A DNA stretch of 64,000 nucleotides, taken from positions 3,614,634 through 3,678,633 of the forward strand of contig NZ_KI421517.1 in NCBI RefSeq assembly GCF_000473365.1, given 5' to 3'. Made by a program: the position numbers and the translations under genes. This DNA comes from Adhaeribacter aquaticus DSM 16391. GTDB lineage: Bacteria; Bacteroidota; Bacteroidia; Cytophagales; Hymenobacteraceae. The stretch's first letter is position 1. The number at the start of each line of letters is the position of its first letter. The notes beneath the pieces are model-generated. The model saw only the letters and a list, made by a program, of their open reading frames with translations, had not been told where the DNA came from and made no database searches. Positions 1-9,253 of the stretch are shown in pieces.

Positions 1-507
<507 letters not shown>

Positions 508-579
508 TTATTTATTAGTTTATTTTAATTTTCTGATTTTAACTATTGCTTCAGCAACAAGCTAGATTTCAATATTAAA

Positions 580-867
580 TTACAATACAGCAAAAATGTC
601 AGACTCCTTCATGATCAGGTAATCTACACCTTCAATCTGAATTTCAGTTCCGGCATATTTACCATACAATACTTGGTCGCCTGCTTTTACAGAAGGTTTT
701 TTGCCGTCGCCATCCTCATCAGAAACAGAGATAACAGTTCCTTTTTGTGGTTTTTCTTTGGCGGTGTCAGGGATATATAATCCTGAAGCAGTTTTTTCTT
801 CTGCACGAGCTGGTTCTACAATCACCCGGTTAGATGTTCCAGCAATTGGTTTAATGTTTAATGCCAT
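580..867 (-). CDS. groES: Co-chaperonin GroES
   Basis: The 95-residue protein is full length for GroES, the heptameric lid of the GroEL chamber. It starts [20 protein letters not shown]. The mobile loop that docks on GroEL is at about residues 23-43 ([18 protein letters not shown]), followed by the conserved KGTVISV strand and the [14 protein letters not shown] segment. It sits first in the groES-groL unit. The 277 bases upstream hold the secG terminator and presumably the groES promoter, but no clear TAnnTTTG or CIRCE element was recognised on this strand. Confidence 0.97.
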   Translation of the reverse strand: MALNIKPIAGTSNRVIVEPARAEEKTASGLYIPDTAKEKPQKGTVISVSDEDGDGKKPSVKAGDQVLYGKYAGTEIQIEGVDYLIMKESDIFAVL

Positions 868-1082
868 AACTTTTAATTATTTGATAGTTTTAAATAAGTT
901 AATATTGAAATAGTAAGGTTGATGTTTTTTAGGGAAGTGCCCTGGTTCCTTTACTATCATTTCTTGTGCCAGTACCGAAAAAAGTTCATTTTAAGCCAAA
1001 ATTTCAGTGTTTGTTAAGATTAATCTGACAACCTGAAGTGAAACTTTGTCACAGAACGAATACTTTGGAAGAATTCAATGCC

Positions 1083-1124
1083 AAAAAAAAATCCGGTGAC
1101 AAGTTTGAATCTTATTCACCGGAT
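1083..1124 (-). terminator. Probable intrinsic terminator of secG
   Basis: ATCCGGTGA (1091-1099) pairs with TCACCGGAT (1116-1124). Read on the minus strand, the stem is followed by a run of eight T (1083-1090). It lies just after the secG stop, which fits rho-independent termination. Confidence 0.7.
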
Positions 1125-1144
1125 CTCATTTATGATCTTAATTA

Positions 1145-1507
1145 TTATTTATTAGTTGTGTCAGTTGCCGTTGGAGCTGTATTTGGTATGGCCTGTGGCG
1201 TAGCCGGAGCGGCAATAGGAGCAGTACTTTGCTGGCTGGCACGTTCCTGATTTACACTTCTGCCTTGTACTGCCCCTGCATTTTTATCAATAATCATATT
1301 AGAACCTAAAGATAAAACTACTAAAGCAATAGCTAAACCCCAGGTTAATTTTTCTAATAAATCACCGGTTCTTTGTACTCCAATTAAGTTGCTGGTACCA
1401 CCACCAAACTGGCTGGATAAACCACCTCCTTTAGAGTTTTGCGAAAGCACTACTAAAATTAGCAGTACACATACAAAAAGAATTATACTGATAAGGGCAA
1501 TGTACAT
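1145..1507 (-). CDS. secG: Preprotein translocase subunit SecG
   Basis: SecG is the small accessory subunit of the SecYEG channel in the inner membrane. The 120-residue protein has two hydrophobic helices (about residues 3-22 and 55-73) separated by the diagnostic glycine-rich loop QNSKGGGLSSQFGGG, followed by RTGDLLEKLTW. The tail after residue 80 is Ala/Pro/Thr-rich and of low complexity, as is common in Bacteroidota SecG. It directly follows the TPR gene upstream (1 base between them) and ends at a terminator, so it is the last gene of the lptE-TPR-secG unit. Confidence 0.93.
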   Translation of the reverse strand: MYIALISIILFVCVLLILVVLSQNSKGGGLSSQFGGGTSNLIGVQRTGDLLEKLTWGLAIALVVLSLGSNMIIDKNAGAVQGRSVNQERASQQSTAPIAAPATPQAIPNTAPTATDTTNK

Positions 1508-1508
1508 G

Positions 1509-2879
1509 TTAAGTCAGTTTTTGTAATTTTTCAATTTGAGATGCAAAGTAAGGCTTTTTTTCCGGAATTCTCAATATAAGTTGCTCATATATTTTTATGG
1601 CTTTCTTATACTTACCCTGTTGTGCCATTATGTTAGCTAGGGTTTCGGATGCCATAGGTTTCTTGATGCGGGTACTCTTAGAAGAAAGGTCCTCCTGAAC
1701 TTCCTGTTTTATCCGCATATTATTCATAGATTTTATTTTAGGGTTCAGTTTCAGGAACTGATCTATGATATCCAGTTGGCTGGTTAAAATACTTTCCGGT
1801 TGTGGCTCATAAATTTCCATTTCATGGTGCTTGCTGTATTCCAACAACAGCTCCGGATGGAAAGAATAAGGTCTTATTGTAGTTAAATCATTTTTTACCG
1901 ATAATGATTCTCCTAATCGGCTTGAGTCCATCCAGTAACCTAAATCATTGGAATCAAAAACTTTATAAATTATTTCTTCTTTATAAGCTTCCTGCTTAGG
2001 CTGTTCCAGGACAAGCGTTTCTTCTGCAACCGGGGTTGGTATTAAACCTTCCGTTGAGCTAGGTAAAGTAACAGGTTCAGTGGGTATTTCTACTTCTGCA
2101 TCTAAAGGAACGGGCAGGGGGGGAAGTACAGTTTCTGGTTGAGTCGGCGCAACTACTGCTATTTCAGAAACCGGTTCAACGGTATCTTCCTCAGCTTTTA
2201 TTAACTCCAGTTCTCCGCCCGAATTTATTGTAAGGGTGCTGATAAAATCTGTAACGGATTCCTGCAACGGAGCAGCTGCGGCTAAATGCTCTACAACGAA
2301 TAAACTATCTTCATCTTCAAAAGCTGAATTATCCGTTAAAATATTAGCCGGAACAGATTCAGGTTCCTGTAATTCCTGAATAGGTTCTTGGACTTCCTGA
2401 TTTAGTTCTTCTGATTCAGTAGATGCAGGTTCTTCGTTTACAAGTAATTTAGGTAATTCTTCATTTACAGGTAATTCAGAAGTAGGCTCTTCATTTAAAA
2501 GTACCACTTCTGTTGGTACCTCAGCAATATCTGAATTTTGGGAAAAAGCCTCCACTAATTCAATAGTAGTTGGCATAGATACTTCTTCCGGTTCCGTTGT
2601 TAATATAGGCTCCGGAGTAGCAATTGGTTCCAGAACCAAATTGGTGTCGGCAGTATTTATGAGCCTTTTTAAAAGTTGCCGATTGGTGGCACAGGCTGCA
2701 GCACGTCGTATCCGCTGATTAGACAACATGCTGCCTTGGTCATAAGCTGCTTTTGCCAATAATAAATGGGCTGTTTGGCAGTAAGGAAAGCTAGAAACCA
2801 ATTTCTCCAGTTCAACTACTTCTTGTTCAGAAATAGACGAAACGTGGTGCAGCACATCTAAAAAAGCAGATTTATTCAT
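1509..2879 (-). CDS. TPR-containing protein of unknown function
   Basis: This 456-residue protein has three parts. The N-terminus (1-80) is helical and contains a repeat-like segment (VSSFPYCQTAHLLLAKAAYDQ) that resembles a TPR helix pair. The long middle (about 85-300) is rich in Glu, Pro, Thr and Val and probably disordered. The C-terminal part ends in a TPR-like unit (LANIMAQQGKYKKAIKIYEQLILRIP). No signal peptide is seen, so it is probably cytoplasmic. Proteins of this build between lptE and secG are common in Bacteroidota, but I know no assigned function. It may serve as an interaction platform; that is inference. Confidence 0.8.
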   Translation of the reverse strand: MNKSAFLDVLHHVSSISEQEVVELEKLVSSFPYCQTAHLLLAKAAYDQGSMLSNQRIRRAAACATNRQLLKRLINTADTNLVLEPIATPEPILTTEPEEVSMPTTIELVEAFSQNSDIAEVPTEVVLLNEEPTSELPVNEELPKLLVNEEPASTESEELNQEVQEPIQELQEPESVPANILTDNSAFEDEDSLFVVEHLAAAAPLQESVTDFISTLTINSGGELELIKAEEDTVEPVSEIAVVAPTQPETVLPPLPVPLDAEVEIPTEPVTLPSSTEGLIPTPVAEETLVLEQPKQEAYKEEIIYKVFDSNDLGYWMDSSRLGESLSVKNDLTTIRPYSFHPELLLEYSKHHEMEIYEPQPESILTSQLDIIDQFLKLNPKIKSMNNMRIKQEVQEDLSSKSTRIKKPMASETLANIMAQQGKYKKAIKIYEQLILRIPEKKPYFASQIEKLQKLT

Positions 2880-2946
2880 CGCTGCAAGTTACAATAATTT
2901 GCGCTTATTTCAGCGCTCAAAAGTTACTTTTGATGTGGTTCGCTGA

Positions 2947-3471
2947 TTACCAGTTTGCTAAAGATTTATTAAAAACATCTTGTACCACCCGCTCCACAAT
3001 TCCTTGTATAGAACGATCATCTAATTGCATTATATTAGACGATTGCGGAAAGTCCTGGAAACTAGAAAAGGTTTGTTCGAAATCTTGTTTAGAATCTTTG
3101 TTATTTATATAGTGTACCTTTACACTTATAGTTAAGCGGTTTTGCCCAGCAATATCCCTGCCATCTACTTTCTGAATGGCCGCCGGACTAACATTATACG
3201 ATAATATCTGGCCCTCTAATTCAACATCACCGCCGGTTGGAAGTAATTTCAAGTTGGTATTGCGCTGAAAATAAGTTCTAAATTGTTCGCTAACCAGGTT
3301 GGTTAAGAAAGCAGGACCTTGACCGGAATTATTTTCAAAGTTCCGGATGGTCATGGTCTTTATGCTTGGATCTATGTTGGTGCCTGTAAAAGAATAAGTA
3401 ATACAGCCGGGAAGAAATAACAGGGTAAATAAACTAATAAGCAGCAGCTGCTTATAATTCTTCAATATCAT
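2947..3471 (-). CDS. lptE: LPS assembly lipoprotein LptE
   Basis: LptE plugs the LptD barrel and helps deliver lipopolysaccharide to the outer leaflet. The 174-residue protein has a lipoprotein signal with lipobox FLPGC (Cys23), followed by CITYSFTGTNI. The conserved motif IKTMTIRNFENNSG and the strand GDVELEGQILSYNVSP match the LptE fold seen in Bacteroidota. Its start overlaps the end of the sigma-54 activator gene by 20 bases, suggesting translational coupling. Assignment rests on family resemblance and gene context, since LptE is weakly conserved. Confidence 0.85.
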   Translation of the reverse strand: MILKNYKQLLLISLFTLLFLPGCITYSFTGTNIDPSIKTMTIRNFENNSGQGPAFLTNLVSEQFRTYFQRNTNLKLLPTGGDVELEGQILSYNVSPAAIQKVDGRDIAGQNRLTISVKVHYINNKDSKQDFEQTFSSFQDFPQSSNIMQLDDRSIQGIVERVVQDVFNKSLANW

Positions 3472-4735
3472 ATTGTTTTAATTTTCTATATAAAGTCCTT
3501 TCGGAAATACCTAAGTCCTGAGCCGCGTATTTACGTTTATTATTATGCTTTTTCAAGGCCTTCAAAATCAGTTCTTTCTCTTTGCTTTCAAGCGAAAGAA
3601 CCTCATCTTCTGTTTCGTGCGGAATATCTTCAACCTTTTGGGCATCATAATCCTGCGAATCTTTTACAGACAGAATAAAATTTTCCTTTGGTTCCGGATG
3701 GGGGGTATGAAAGTTACGGGGTTCGTAATTATTCAGATTTTCAAAAAGGTGCCCATGTTCTTTCAGGAAGTCGTCGTTTTCCTGGTGGTGTTGCGGATTG
3801 ATCAAATCAAAAACCAATTTTTTTAATTCATTCATATCCTGCTTCATGTCAAAGAGCACCTTGTATAATAAATCCCGCTCTGAAAAATTTTTATCCATGC
3901 CCTTGTCGCTTGCCCCCAGTAACATTGGTAAGCGACTAGTTTGTTCTTGGGGCAAATACGTCCGCAGCTTTTCCGCATCTATTTCCCGACTCTCATATTC
4001 TAAAACGGAAATTTGCTCTACAATATTTTTAAGTTGCCGAATATTTCCTGGAAATCGGAAACGCAATAATTCAGAAATTGCTTCGGGAGTTAGCGTAATA
4101 GGTTTTACTTTATATTTTTCTGAAAAATCAGCTGCAAATTTTCTAAACAAAAGATAAATATCGTCGCCCCGTTCCCGTAATGGCGGCACGCTAATAGGCA
4201 CTGTATTTAAGCGGTAATACAAATCTTCCCGAAAAGCTCCTTCCTGAACCGCATTAAGTAAATTTACGTTAGTGGCCGCTACTACCCGTACGTCTGTTTT
4301 TTGTACTTTAGAAGAACCTACTTTTATAAATTCACCGTTTTCTAATACACGTAAAAGTCTGGCTTGGGTCCCCAGCGGCATTTCACCAATTTCATCCAGA
4401 AAAATAGTACCACCGTTGGTTACCTCAAAGTAACCTTTGCGCAAATCAGTAGCGCCGGTAAAGGCCCCTTTTTCATGACCAAATAATTCAGAATCAATGG
4501 TGCCTTCGGGAATGGCGCCACAGTTTATAGCAATAAATTGTCCGTGTTTTCTGGGGCTCAGGTGATGAATAATTTTAGAAAAAGATTCTTTACCACTACC
4601 ACTTTCACCAGTTATTAAAACGGTCATATCAGTAGGGGCCACCTGAACAGCTACCTGAATGGCATAATTCAGCAAAGGAGAATTGCCAATAATGCCAAAT
4701 CGTTGTTTTATGCTTTGTATTTCTGATTGATTCAT
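3452..4735 (-). CDS. Sigma-54 interaction domain transcriptional activator (no receiver domain)
   Basis: This 427-residue protein is an AAA+ activator of RpoN-dependent transcription. It begins almost directly with the ATPase domain: Walker A GESGSGKE (43-50), sigma-54 contact loop GAFTGA (90-95), Walker B TIFLDEIGEM and arginine-finger region FREDLYYRLN. The C-terminus has a Fis-type helix-turn-helix (KRKYAAQDLGISERTLYRKLKQY). There is no N-terminal receiver, PAS or GAF domain, so activity must be set by abundance, a partner, or the 110-residue acidic linker between the AAA+ and HTH parts. The gene overlaps lptE by 20 bases, and its targets are unknown. Confidence 0.9.
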   Translation of the reverse strand: MNQSEIQSIKQRFGIIGNSPLLNYAIQVAVQVAPTDMTVLITGESGSGKESFSKIIHHLSPRKHGQFIAINCGAIPEGTIDSELFGHEKGAFTGATDLRKGYFEVTNGGTIFLDEIGEMPLGTQARLLRVLENGEFIKVGSSKVQKTDVRVVAATNVNLLNAVQEGAFREDLYYRLNTVPISVPPLRERGDDIYLLFRKFAADFSEKYKVKPITLTPEAISELLRFRFPGNIRQLKNIVEQISVLEYESREIDAEKLRTYLPQEQTSRLPMLLGASDKGMDKNFSERDLLYKVLFDMKQDMNELKKLVFDLINPQHHQENDDFLKEHGHLFENLNNYEPRNFHTPHPEPKENFILSVKDSQDYDAQKVEDIPHETEDEVLSLESKEKELILKALKKHNNKRKYAAQDLGISERTLYRKLKQYDIEEL

Positions 4736-4748
4736 TCAGTTATTGTTC

Positions 4749-4776
4749 ATAGTCCATGGTCCACAATCCATAGATT
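4749..4776. repeat. Degenerate 7-base tandem repeat
   Basis: Four consecutive heptamers, ATAGTCC, ATGGTCC, ACAATCC and ATAGATT, lie in the 142-base gap between miaB and the sigma-54 activator gene. They resemble simple heptanucleotide repeats seen between genes in several bacteria. No function is implied. Confidence 0.4.
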
Positions 4777-4877
4777 TTATTTTATTAAATAAAACACTTA
4801 TTAGGAAGCTTTAGCCTTAAGGTTTCCCGATAACCACCTAGAATAATTTCCAAGTGTTTATCGCTGCGGATAGTGGA

Positions 4878-6308
4878 CTAAAGAACAGGCTCTCCAATTA
4901 AGGTACCTACCGAGCAAGAAGTAATCCGGACGTTCGCGTAATCGCCTTTTTTAAAATTGCCTTTCGGAAATACCACAACTTTGTTCTGGTCATTGCGGCC
5001 GCTTAGCTGTTCCTCGGATTTTTTGGAAGGCCCTTCAACTAAAACCTTATGCACCTGGCCAATAGTTAATAAATTTCGTTTATAAGATATTTCCCGTTGT
5101 TTGTCTATAATTTCCTGCAGACGACGTTTTTTAACTTCCAGCGGGATATCATCTTCAAATTTACGAGCGGCTAAGGTACCCGGACGTTCTGAATAGAAGA
5201 ACATATAAGAGTAATCGTATTGCACGTAATCCATCAACGACAAAGTATCCTGATGTTCTTCATCTGTTTCAGTACAGAATCCGGCAATCATATCAGAAGA
5301 AATGCCACAATCTTCTCCTAAAATCCGACGAATGGCATCCACGCGGTTTACATACCAATCACGGTCATAGGTCCGGTTCATTAATTCCAACACCCGGGAG
5401 TTACCGCTTTGTACTGGTAAATGAATGTATTTACAAATGTTTTCGTATTTCTTTATCGTGTATAATACCTCATCGGTAATATCCTTCGGGTGAGAAGTAG
5501 AGAACCGAACCCGTAAATCAGGACTAACCAGGGCAACACGTTCCAGCAACCCGGCAAAGTTCACATATTCCTTACCATCCTCAGACGTCCATTTATAAGA
5601 ATCTACGTTCTGACCCAGTAAGGTTACTTCTTTGTAGCCTTTAGCAACTAAATCCTGGGCTTCGGCTAAAATAGAATGAGGATCGCGGCTTCTTTCTCGT
5701 CCCCGGGTAAATGGTACCACGCAAAAAGAACACATGTTATCGCAACCCCGCATAATAGAAATAAAAGCACTTACGCCATTGGAGTTTAAGCGAATAGGAG
5801 TTATATCGGCATAGGTTTCTTCCCGTGATAACAGCACATTTACTGCCTTATCGCCATCATCTACTTTGCTGATAAGGTTAGGCAAATCCCGGTAAGCATC
5901 AGGACCAACAACTAAATCTACCAGTTTTTCTTCTTCCAGAAACTTAGATTTTAAACGTTCGGCCATACAGCCCAGCACGCCAACAATCAGTTCGGGATTG
6001 GTTTTCTTAAGGGAGTTAATTTGTGATAACCGCATCCGTACTGTCTGTTCGGCCTTTTCCCGGATGGAACAGGTATTCAGGAATACCACATCAGCTTTAT
6101 TTAAGTCAGAAGTGGTGTCAAATCCTTCTTTAAGAAGAATAGAAGAAACTATCTCGCTATCGGAGAAATTCATTTGGCAACCGTAGCTTTCAATATACAG
6201 CTTGCGGGTATTTCCTGTACTAGTTTCAGGGCTTACCTTGGTTTCACAAGCGGCTTGTTCAGCAGAGCGGTTATCTATAAAATCTATATCAGTTAAAAGC
6301 GTATCCAT
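4878..6308 (-). CDS. miaB: tRNA-2-methylthio-N6-dimethylallyladenosine synthase MiaB
   Basis: MiaB is a radical-SAM methylthiotransferase that converts i6A37 to ms2i6A37 in tRNAs reading UNN codons. Numbered from the chosen start, the N-terminal cluster cysteines are C44 ([11 protein letters not shown]), C80 ([11 protein letters not shown]) and C114 (LGCMAERL). The radical-SAM motif CDNMCSFC gives C189, C193 and C196. A C-terminal TRAM-like region ([16 protein letters not shown]) follows. The frame is open 30 bases further upstream (to 6338), but a -7 element lies at 6328-6335 inside that extension, so the ATG at 6308 is preferred. miaE, which acts on the next step, lies 8 kb away. Confidence 0.95.
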   Translation of the reverse strand: MDTLLTDIDFIDNRSAEQAACETKVSPETSTGNTRKLYIESYGCQMNFSDSEIVSSILLKEGFDTTSDLNKADVVFLNTCSIREKAEQTVRMRLSQINSLKKTNPELIVGVLGCMAERLKSKFLEEEKLVDLVVGPDAYRDLPNLISKVDDGDKAVNVLLSREETYADITPIRLNSNGVSAFISIMRGCDNMCSFCVVPFTRGRERSRDPHSILAEAQDLVAKGYKEVTLLGQNVDSYKWTSEDGKEYVNFAGLLERVALVSPDLRVRFSTSHPKDITDEVLYTIKKYENICKYIHLPVQSGNSRVLELMNRTYDRDWYVNRVDAIRRILGEDCGISSDMIAGFCTETDEEHQDTLSLMDYVQYDYSYMFFYSERPGTLAARKFEDDIPLEVKKRRLQEIIDKQREISYKRNLLTIGQVHKVLVEGPSKKSEEQLSGRNDQNKVVVFPKGNFKKGDYANVRITSCSVGTLIGEPVL

Positions 6309-6327
6309 GGCATTCAAAATCAGGTTG

Positions 6328-6335
6328 CAAATATA
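6328..6335 (-). promoter_or_regulatory. Candidate -7 promoter element of miaB
   Basis: On the minus strand the sequence is TATATTTG, matching the Bacteroidota -7 consensus TAnnTTTG. It lies about 20 bases upstream of the ATG at 6308. No good TTG (-33) element was found at the expected distance. Confidence 0.45.
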
Positions 6336-6417
6336 CAAAGTTTACCTGAAAATGACAGAATGGCAGGGAAATATTCTGAGAAAGAGAAGAGTTGCTTCTA
6401 GTTATAAAAGGTTTAAC

Positions 6418-7716
6418 TTAATTAGTTAAAGCCTGTAACACCTGCATCATGGCTTTCGCTTTTAGTAAGCATTCTTCGTATTCCTGCTCTGGTACCGAGT
6501 CGTAGGTAATTGCGCTGCCCACCATGAATGATAAATATCTGTTTGTGGCATTGTATTGTAAACTTCTTATTACCACATTAAAATCAAAATCGCCATTTCC
6601 CTTTATGTACCCAAAGCTACCTGAAAACATGCCTCTTCTGGAAGCTTCATGTTCTTCTATTAATTGCATGGCTCTGATTTTTGGCGCTCCGGTCATACTT
6701 CCCATGGGAAAAGCATTTTTAATGGCTGCGGCAAAATTTATTTCTGGCTTAAGTTTTCCGGAAACAGTGGTTATCATTTGAAAAACATGTTGAAAGCTAT
6801 AGATGCCAAACATTTCTTCCACTTTAACAGATCCAATCTGACATGATTTACTTAAGTCATTCCGAACCAAGTCCATGATCATCATGTTCTCCCCAATTTC
6901 TTTTTCATTGTTGCGCAGTTGGGATTTTAAAAAAGCATCTTCTTCTTTATTTTGTCCCCGGCGGATGGTGCCTTTTATGGGTTGTGAAATAAGTTTATCT
7001 CCTTCTTTTTTTAAAAACCTTTCGGGTGAGGCGCAAAGCAAATAAGTTTCATTTAACTTAAAATAACCAGCAAAGGGCATGGGGGAGGCTAGGTTAAGTT
7101 TTTGAAAGAGCAGTAAGGGATGAAGCAAAACATTTTCGGCAAAAAACTCGATGCAGTAGTTCATCTCGTAAATCTCGCCTTCTTCAATGTTTTTTCTGAT
7201 GGCTTCTACTGTTTTAAGGTAAGTTGATTTGTCTACTTTATGTTGAACCTGAATACCAAATGGTTTCTGCTCTTCTATTTGTTCTGTATTAATTACCTGC
7301 TTTATTATTTCCTGGTGATTTTCCTGGGTAGAGGTAAGGGTAAACCCACTTTCATGGAAGTTTATATAAATAGTAGGTTTAAAAAAATATGCCAGAGGAA
7401 ACTGAATTTTATCCGAATGGTGACTGGTTAATTTTTCCACCTGGTTCTTAAGATCGTAACTTAGAATACCGCAAAGTAACTCATCAGGTTCTGTATTTAA
7501 ATTACCTAAACTTTCAAAAGCCTGGTCCTGTTGGATTAAGTTGTCGGAGGAAGAACAAACAGCCAGTAATGGTTCAAATCCCTGATAGTTATAAGCAAGA
7601 TTATTATTGTTGTAGTAAGCACATACTGGAAACTGATTAGCCCAGGCCAGTGCCTTCTGCCGAAAGGTAGTTGCAGTTAAAGAAATAGACTGAAAAGAAA
7701 TGTACTGCGCGTACAT
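6418..7716 (-). CDS. pabB: Aminodeoxychorismate synthase component I (PabB-like)
   Basis: This 432-residue chorismate-binding enzyme is predicted to make 4-amino-4-deoxychorismate for folate synthesis. Family motifs are clear: LCASPERFL, PIKGT (246-250), DLVRNDLS, GSMTGAPK and FDFNVVIRS. The lysine in PIKGT (K248) is the residue that distinguishes PabB from anthranilate synthase TrpE, which has Ala there, so PabB is favoured. No glutaminase subunit (pabA) is adjacent; it may be encoded elsewhere. It is 109 bases upstream of miaB on the same strand. Confidence 0.88.
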   Translation of the reverse strand: MYAQYISFQSISLTATTFRQKALAWANQFPVCAYYNNNNLAYNYQGFEPLLAVCSSSDNLIQQDQAFESLGNLNTEPDELLCGILSYDLKNQVEKLTSHHSDKIQFPLAYFFKPTIYINFHESGFTLTSTQENHQEIIKQVINTEQIEEQKPFGIQVQHKVDKSTYLKTVEAIRKNIEEGEIYEMNYCIEFFAENVLLHPLLLFQKLNLASPMPFAGYFKLNETYLLCASPERFLKKEGDKLISQPIKGTIRRGQNKEEDAFLKSQLRNNEKEIGENMMIMDLVRNDLSKSCQIGSVKVEEMFGIYSFQHVFQMITTVSGKLKPEINFAAAIKNAFPMGSMTGAPKIRAMQLIEEHEASRRGMFSGSFGYIKGNGDFDFNVVIRSLQYNATNRYLSFMVGSAITYDSVPEQEYEECLLKAKAMMQVLQALTN

Positions 7717-7738
7717 AAATAATTAATTAGAAAACAGG

Positions 7739-9253
7739 TTATAGAGCAGCTAACGCTACTTTTGCTTTTGAGTCTAAGCTTCGCTTGTAAGGGTGTTCTT
7801 TATAACTCAAAGTCTTTTTAAAATAATATCTTGCTTCATTAATGTTCTTGTTCTCCATAGCCATATAACCTAGTTGTAGTGCTGCATTAGGGGCAAAATA
7901 AAATGGTAAATTACCGGTCAAAGTTATCGTTTTAAGAAAGTTTTCTTTTGCCTCCGGGTATTTTTTTAACCCCTGAAAAGTTCTTCCTAATCGGTAAAAG
8001 TATTCAATTTTATCTTTATTGTTAGTGGCTCTGGAAGCGTCAAAATTTTTAAGTACAGATTCAGCTTCCTTGTAATAACCACCATCAGCGTGTAAACGGG
8101 CTTTGAGTAAGGTGAGATTTATATTATCAGGATTCTTAGCATATTTAAGAGCTATCTGATCTTCTTCTACAAAGTCAGTACCTACCTTTAAAATTGAAGC
8201 AACATAGCGGGAGGCATGGCTGTCGTTTAGTAAGGTAGCGGCCAGATACATTTTATAATGAGAATCTTTGAGATAGTGCTTTCCCTGATAATTTTTAATA
8301 AAATATTGGTTTTCTTGAATGGACTGGAAATAGTTGCCTTTAAATAAGTACATATCGGCCGCCATGTGGTGCATATAATCAATAGCCAAATATTCTTTAC
8401 CGGCAGGGCGTTTCTGGAATAACGTTAATGCCTCATCGCACTTTTTATTTTTCTGGAGAACGCCTAGAGCTACAAATGAAAAAAGAAGATTATCTGGGTG
8501 CTGTGTTGCTAGTTGTTGAAAAAAAATCACCGATTGATCATCGTTTTGATGAAGCATATCATTTATGAAATGATAAAGAAGTTTGGCCTCCTGCTGAAAA
8601 GGCTGGTTGGTTTCGGCAGCTTTGGTAATAAAATTTATTCCTGTTTTTACATTGGCATTCATTCCTAATAAAGATAATAGCCAGTTATAAGATTCAGGAA
8701 TAGAGCCAATAACAAAATGAAGTAAACCTAACGATTTCTGGTTTGGGTAAAAGTTCGGGTATAGCCGCTGGTTTTCCTGGAGCAATAAAAATGCTTGTCT
8801 GATGTTCCAGGCAGCTTTTAATTCATCATCAAAAAAGAACTGGCATAAGGCAATCTGTATTTTAATTTCAGCCTGAGCAAACATTTTGTAGGGTGTTTTT
8901 TCCTCACTTTTCTTTATTTGCTCGAACCGTTTTTCCTGTGCTTTTATACTGGTTATGTATTTGTTGGCATCCTGGGTAATAATTAGTTGCAAAAAATCAG
9001 GGTAATTGGCTACCAGAATGGCGGCTAAGTTAGTAGGATTCTGAGCGAGTTGCTGCTGAATAATCCGGCGGCCGGAATCAATCTTTAACTTAAAAATTTC
9101 GGAATAGGCGGCTGCTACCTGTGGATTGAATTCAGTTTCCGCCTGCAGGGTTGGTACCTGTATAAAGGATAAAAAAAATAAAAACAAAAAAAAAGGATGG
9201 GCTTTTGCCATCCTTTTCCTTAAATATATAAAGCTAATTGCTTTAAAATTCAT
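7739..9253 (-). CDS. Secreted TPR-repeat protein of unknown function
   Basis: This 504-residue protein has a Sec signal peptide and many helical repeats of TPR type, for example RLGRTFQGLKKYPEAKENFLKTI and ALQLGYMAMENKNINEARYYFKKTL near the C-terminus. The ATG at 9253 directly follows the TAA of the upstream gene (TAAATG), which suits coupled translation. A second in-frame ATG at 9211 would give a more compact signal peptide (MAKAHPFFLFLFFLSF, cleavage near TLQA-ET). A terminator-like hairpin overlaps that second ATG. The protein is likely periplasmic or surface exposed, and no function is known to me. Confidence 0.78.
   Translation of the reverse strand: MNFKAISFIYLRKRMAKAHPFFLFLFFLSFIQVPTLQAETEFNPQVAAAYSEIFKLKIDSGRRIIQQQLAQNPTNLAAILVANYPDFLQLIITQDANKYITSIKAQEKRFEQIKKSEEKTPYKMFAQAEIKIQIALCQFFFDDELKAAWNIRQAFLLLQENQRLYPNFYPNQKSLGLLHFVIGSIPESYNWLLSLLGMNANVKTGINFITKAAETNQPFQQEAKLLYHFINDMLHQNDDQSVIFFQQLATQHPDNLLFSFVALGVLQKNKKCDEALTLFQKRPAGKEYLAIDYMHHMAADMYLFKGNYFQSIQENQYFIKNYQGKHYLKDSHYKMYLAATLLNDSHASRYVASILKVGTDFVEEDQIALKYAKNPDNINLTLLKARLHADGGYYKEAESVLKNFDASRATNNKDKIEYFYRLGRTFQGLKKYPEAKENFLKTITLTGNLPFYFAPNAALQLGYMAMENKNINEARYYFKKTLSYKEHPYKRSLDSKAKVALAAL
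9191..9217 (-). terminator. Terminator-like hairpin inside the start of the TPR gene
   Basis: AAAAGGATGG (9191-9200) and CCATCCTTTT (9208-9217) form a perfect 10-bp stem with a 7-base loop. On the minus strand it is followed by TTTTTGTTTT (9181-9190), the layout of an intrinsic terminator. It lies 37 bases after the stop of the zinc-ribbon gene but within codons of the next gene's signal peptide, and the stem contains the alternative ATG at 9211. Confidence 0.5.

Noticed and set aside
868-1144. CIRCE-type heat-shock operator before groES
   Set aside because: The region was read for TTAGCACTC-N9-GAGTGCTAA and near matches; none is present. The AGGG/CCCT pair near 931-943 is too short to claim.
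1038-1250. 70-codon plus-strand frame over the end of secG
   Set aside because: It overlaps the secG coding region and terminator on the other strand, and its sequence is the antisense of the Ala/Thr-rich tail.
6308-6338. Upstream start for miaB (ATG at 6338)
   Set aside because: The -7 element TATATTTG lies inside this extension, and the extra residues are not like the MiaB N-terminus.
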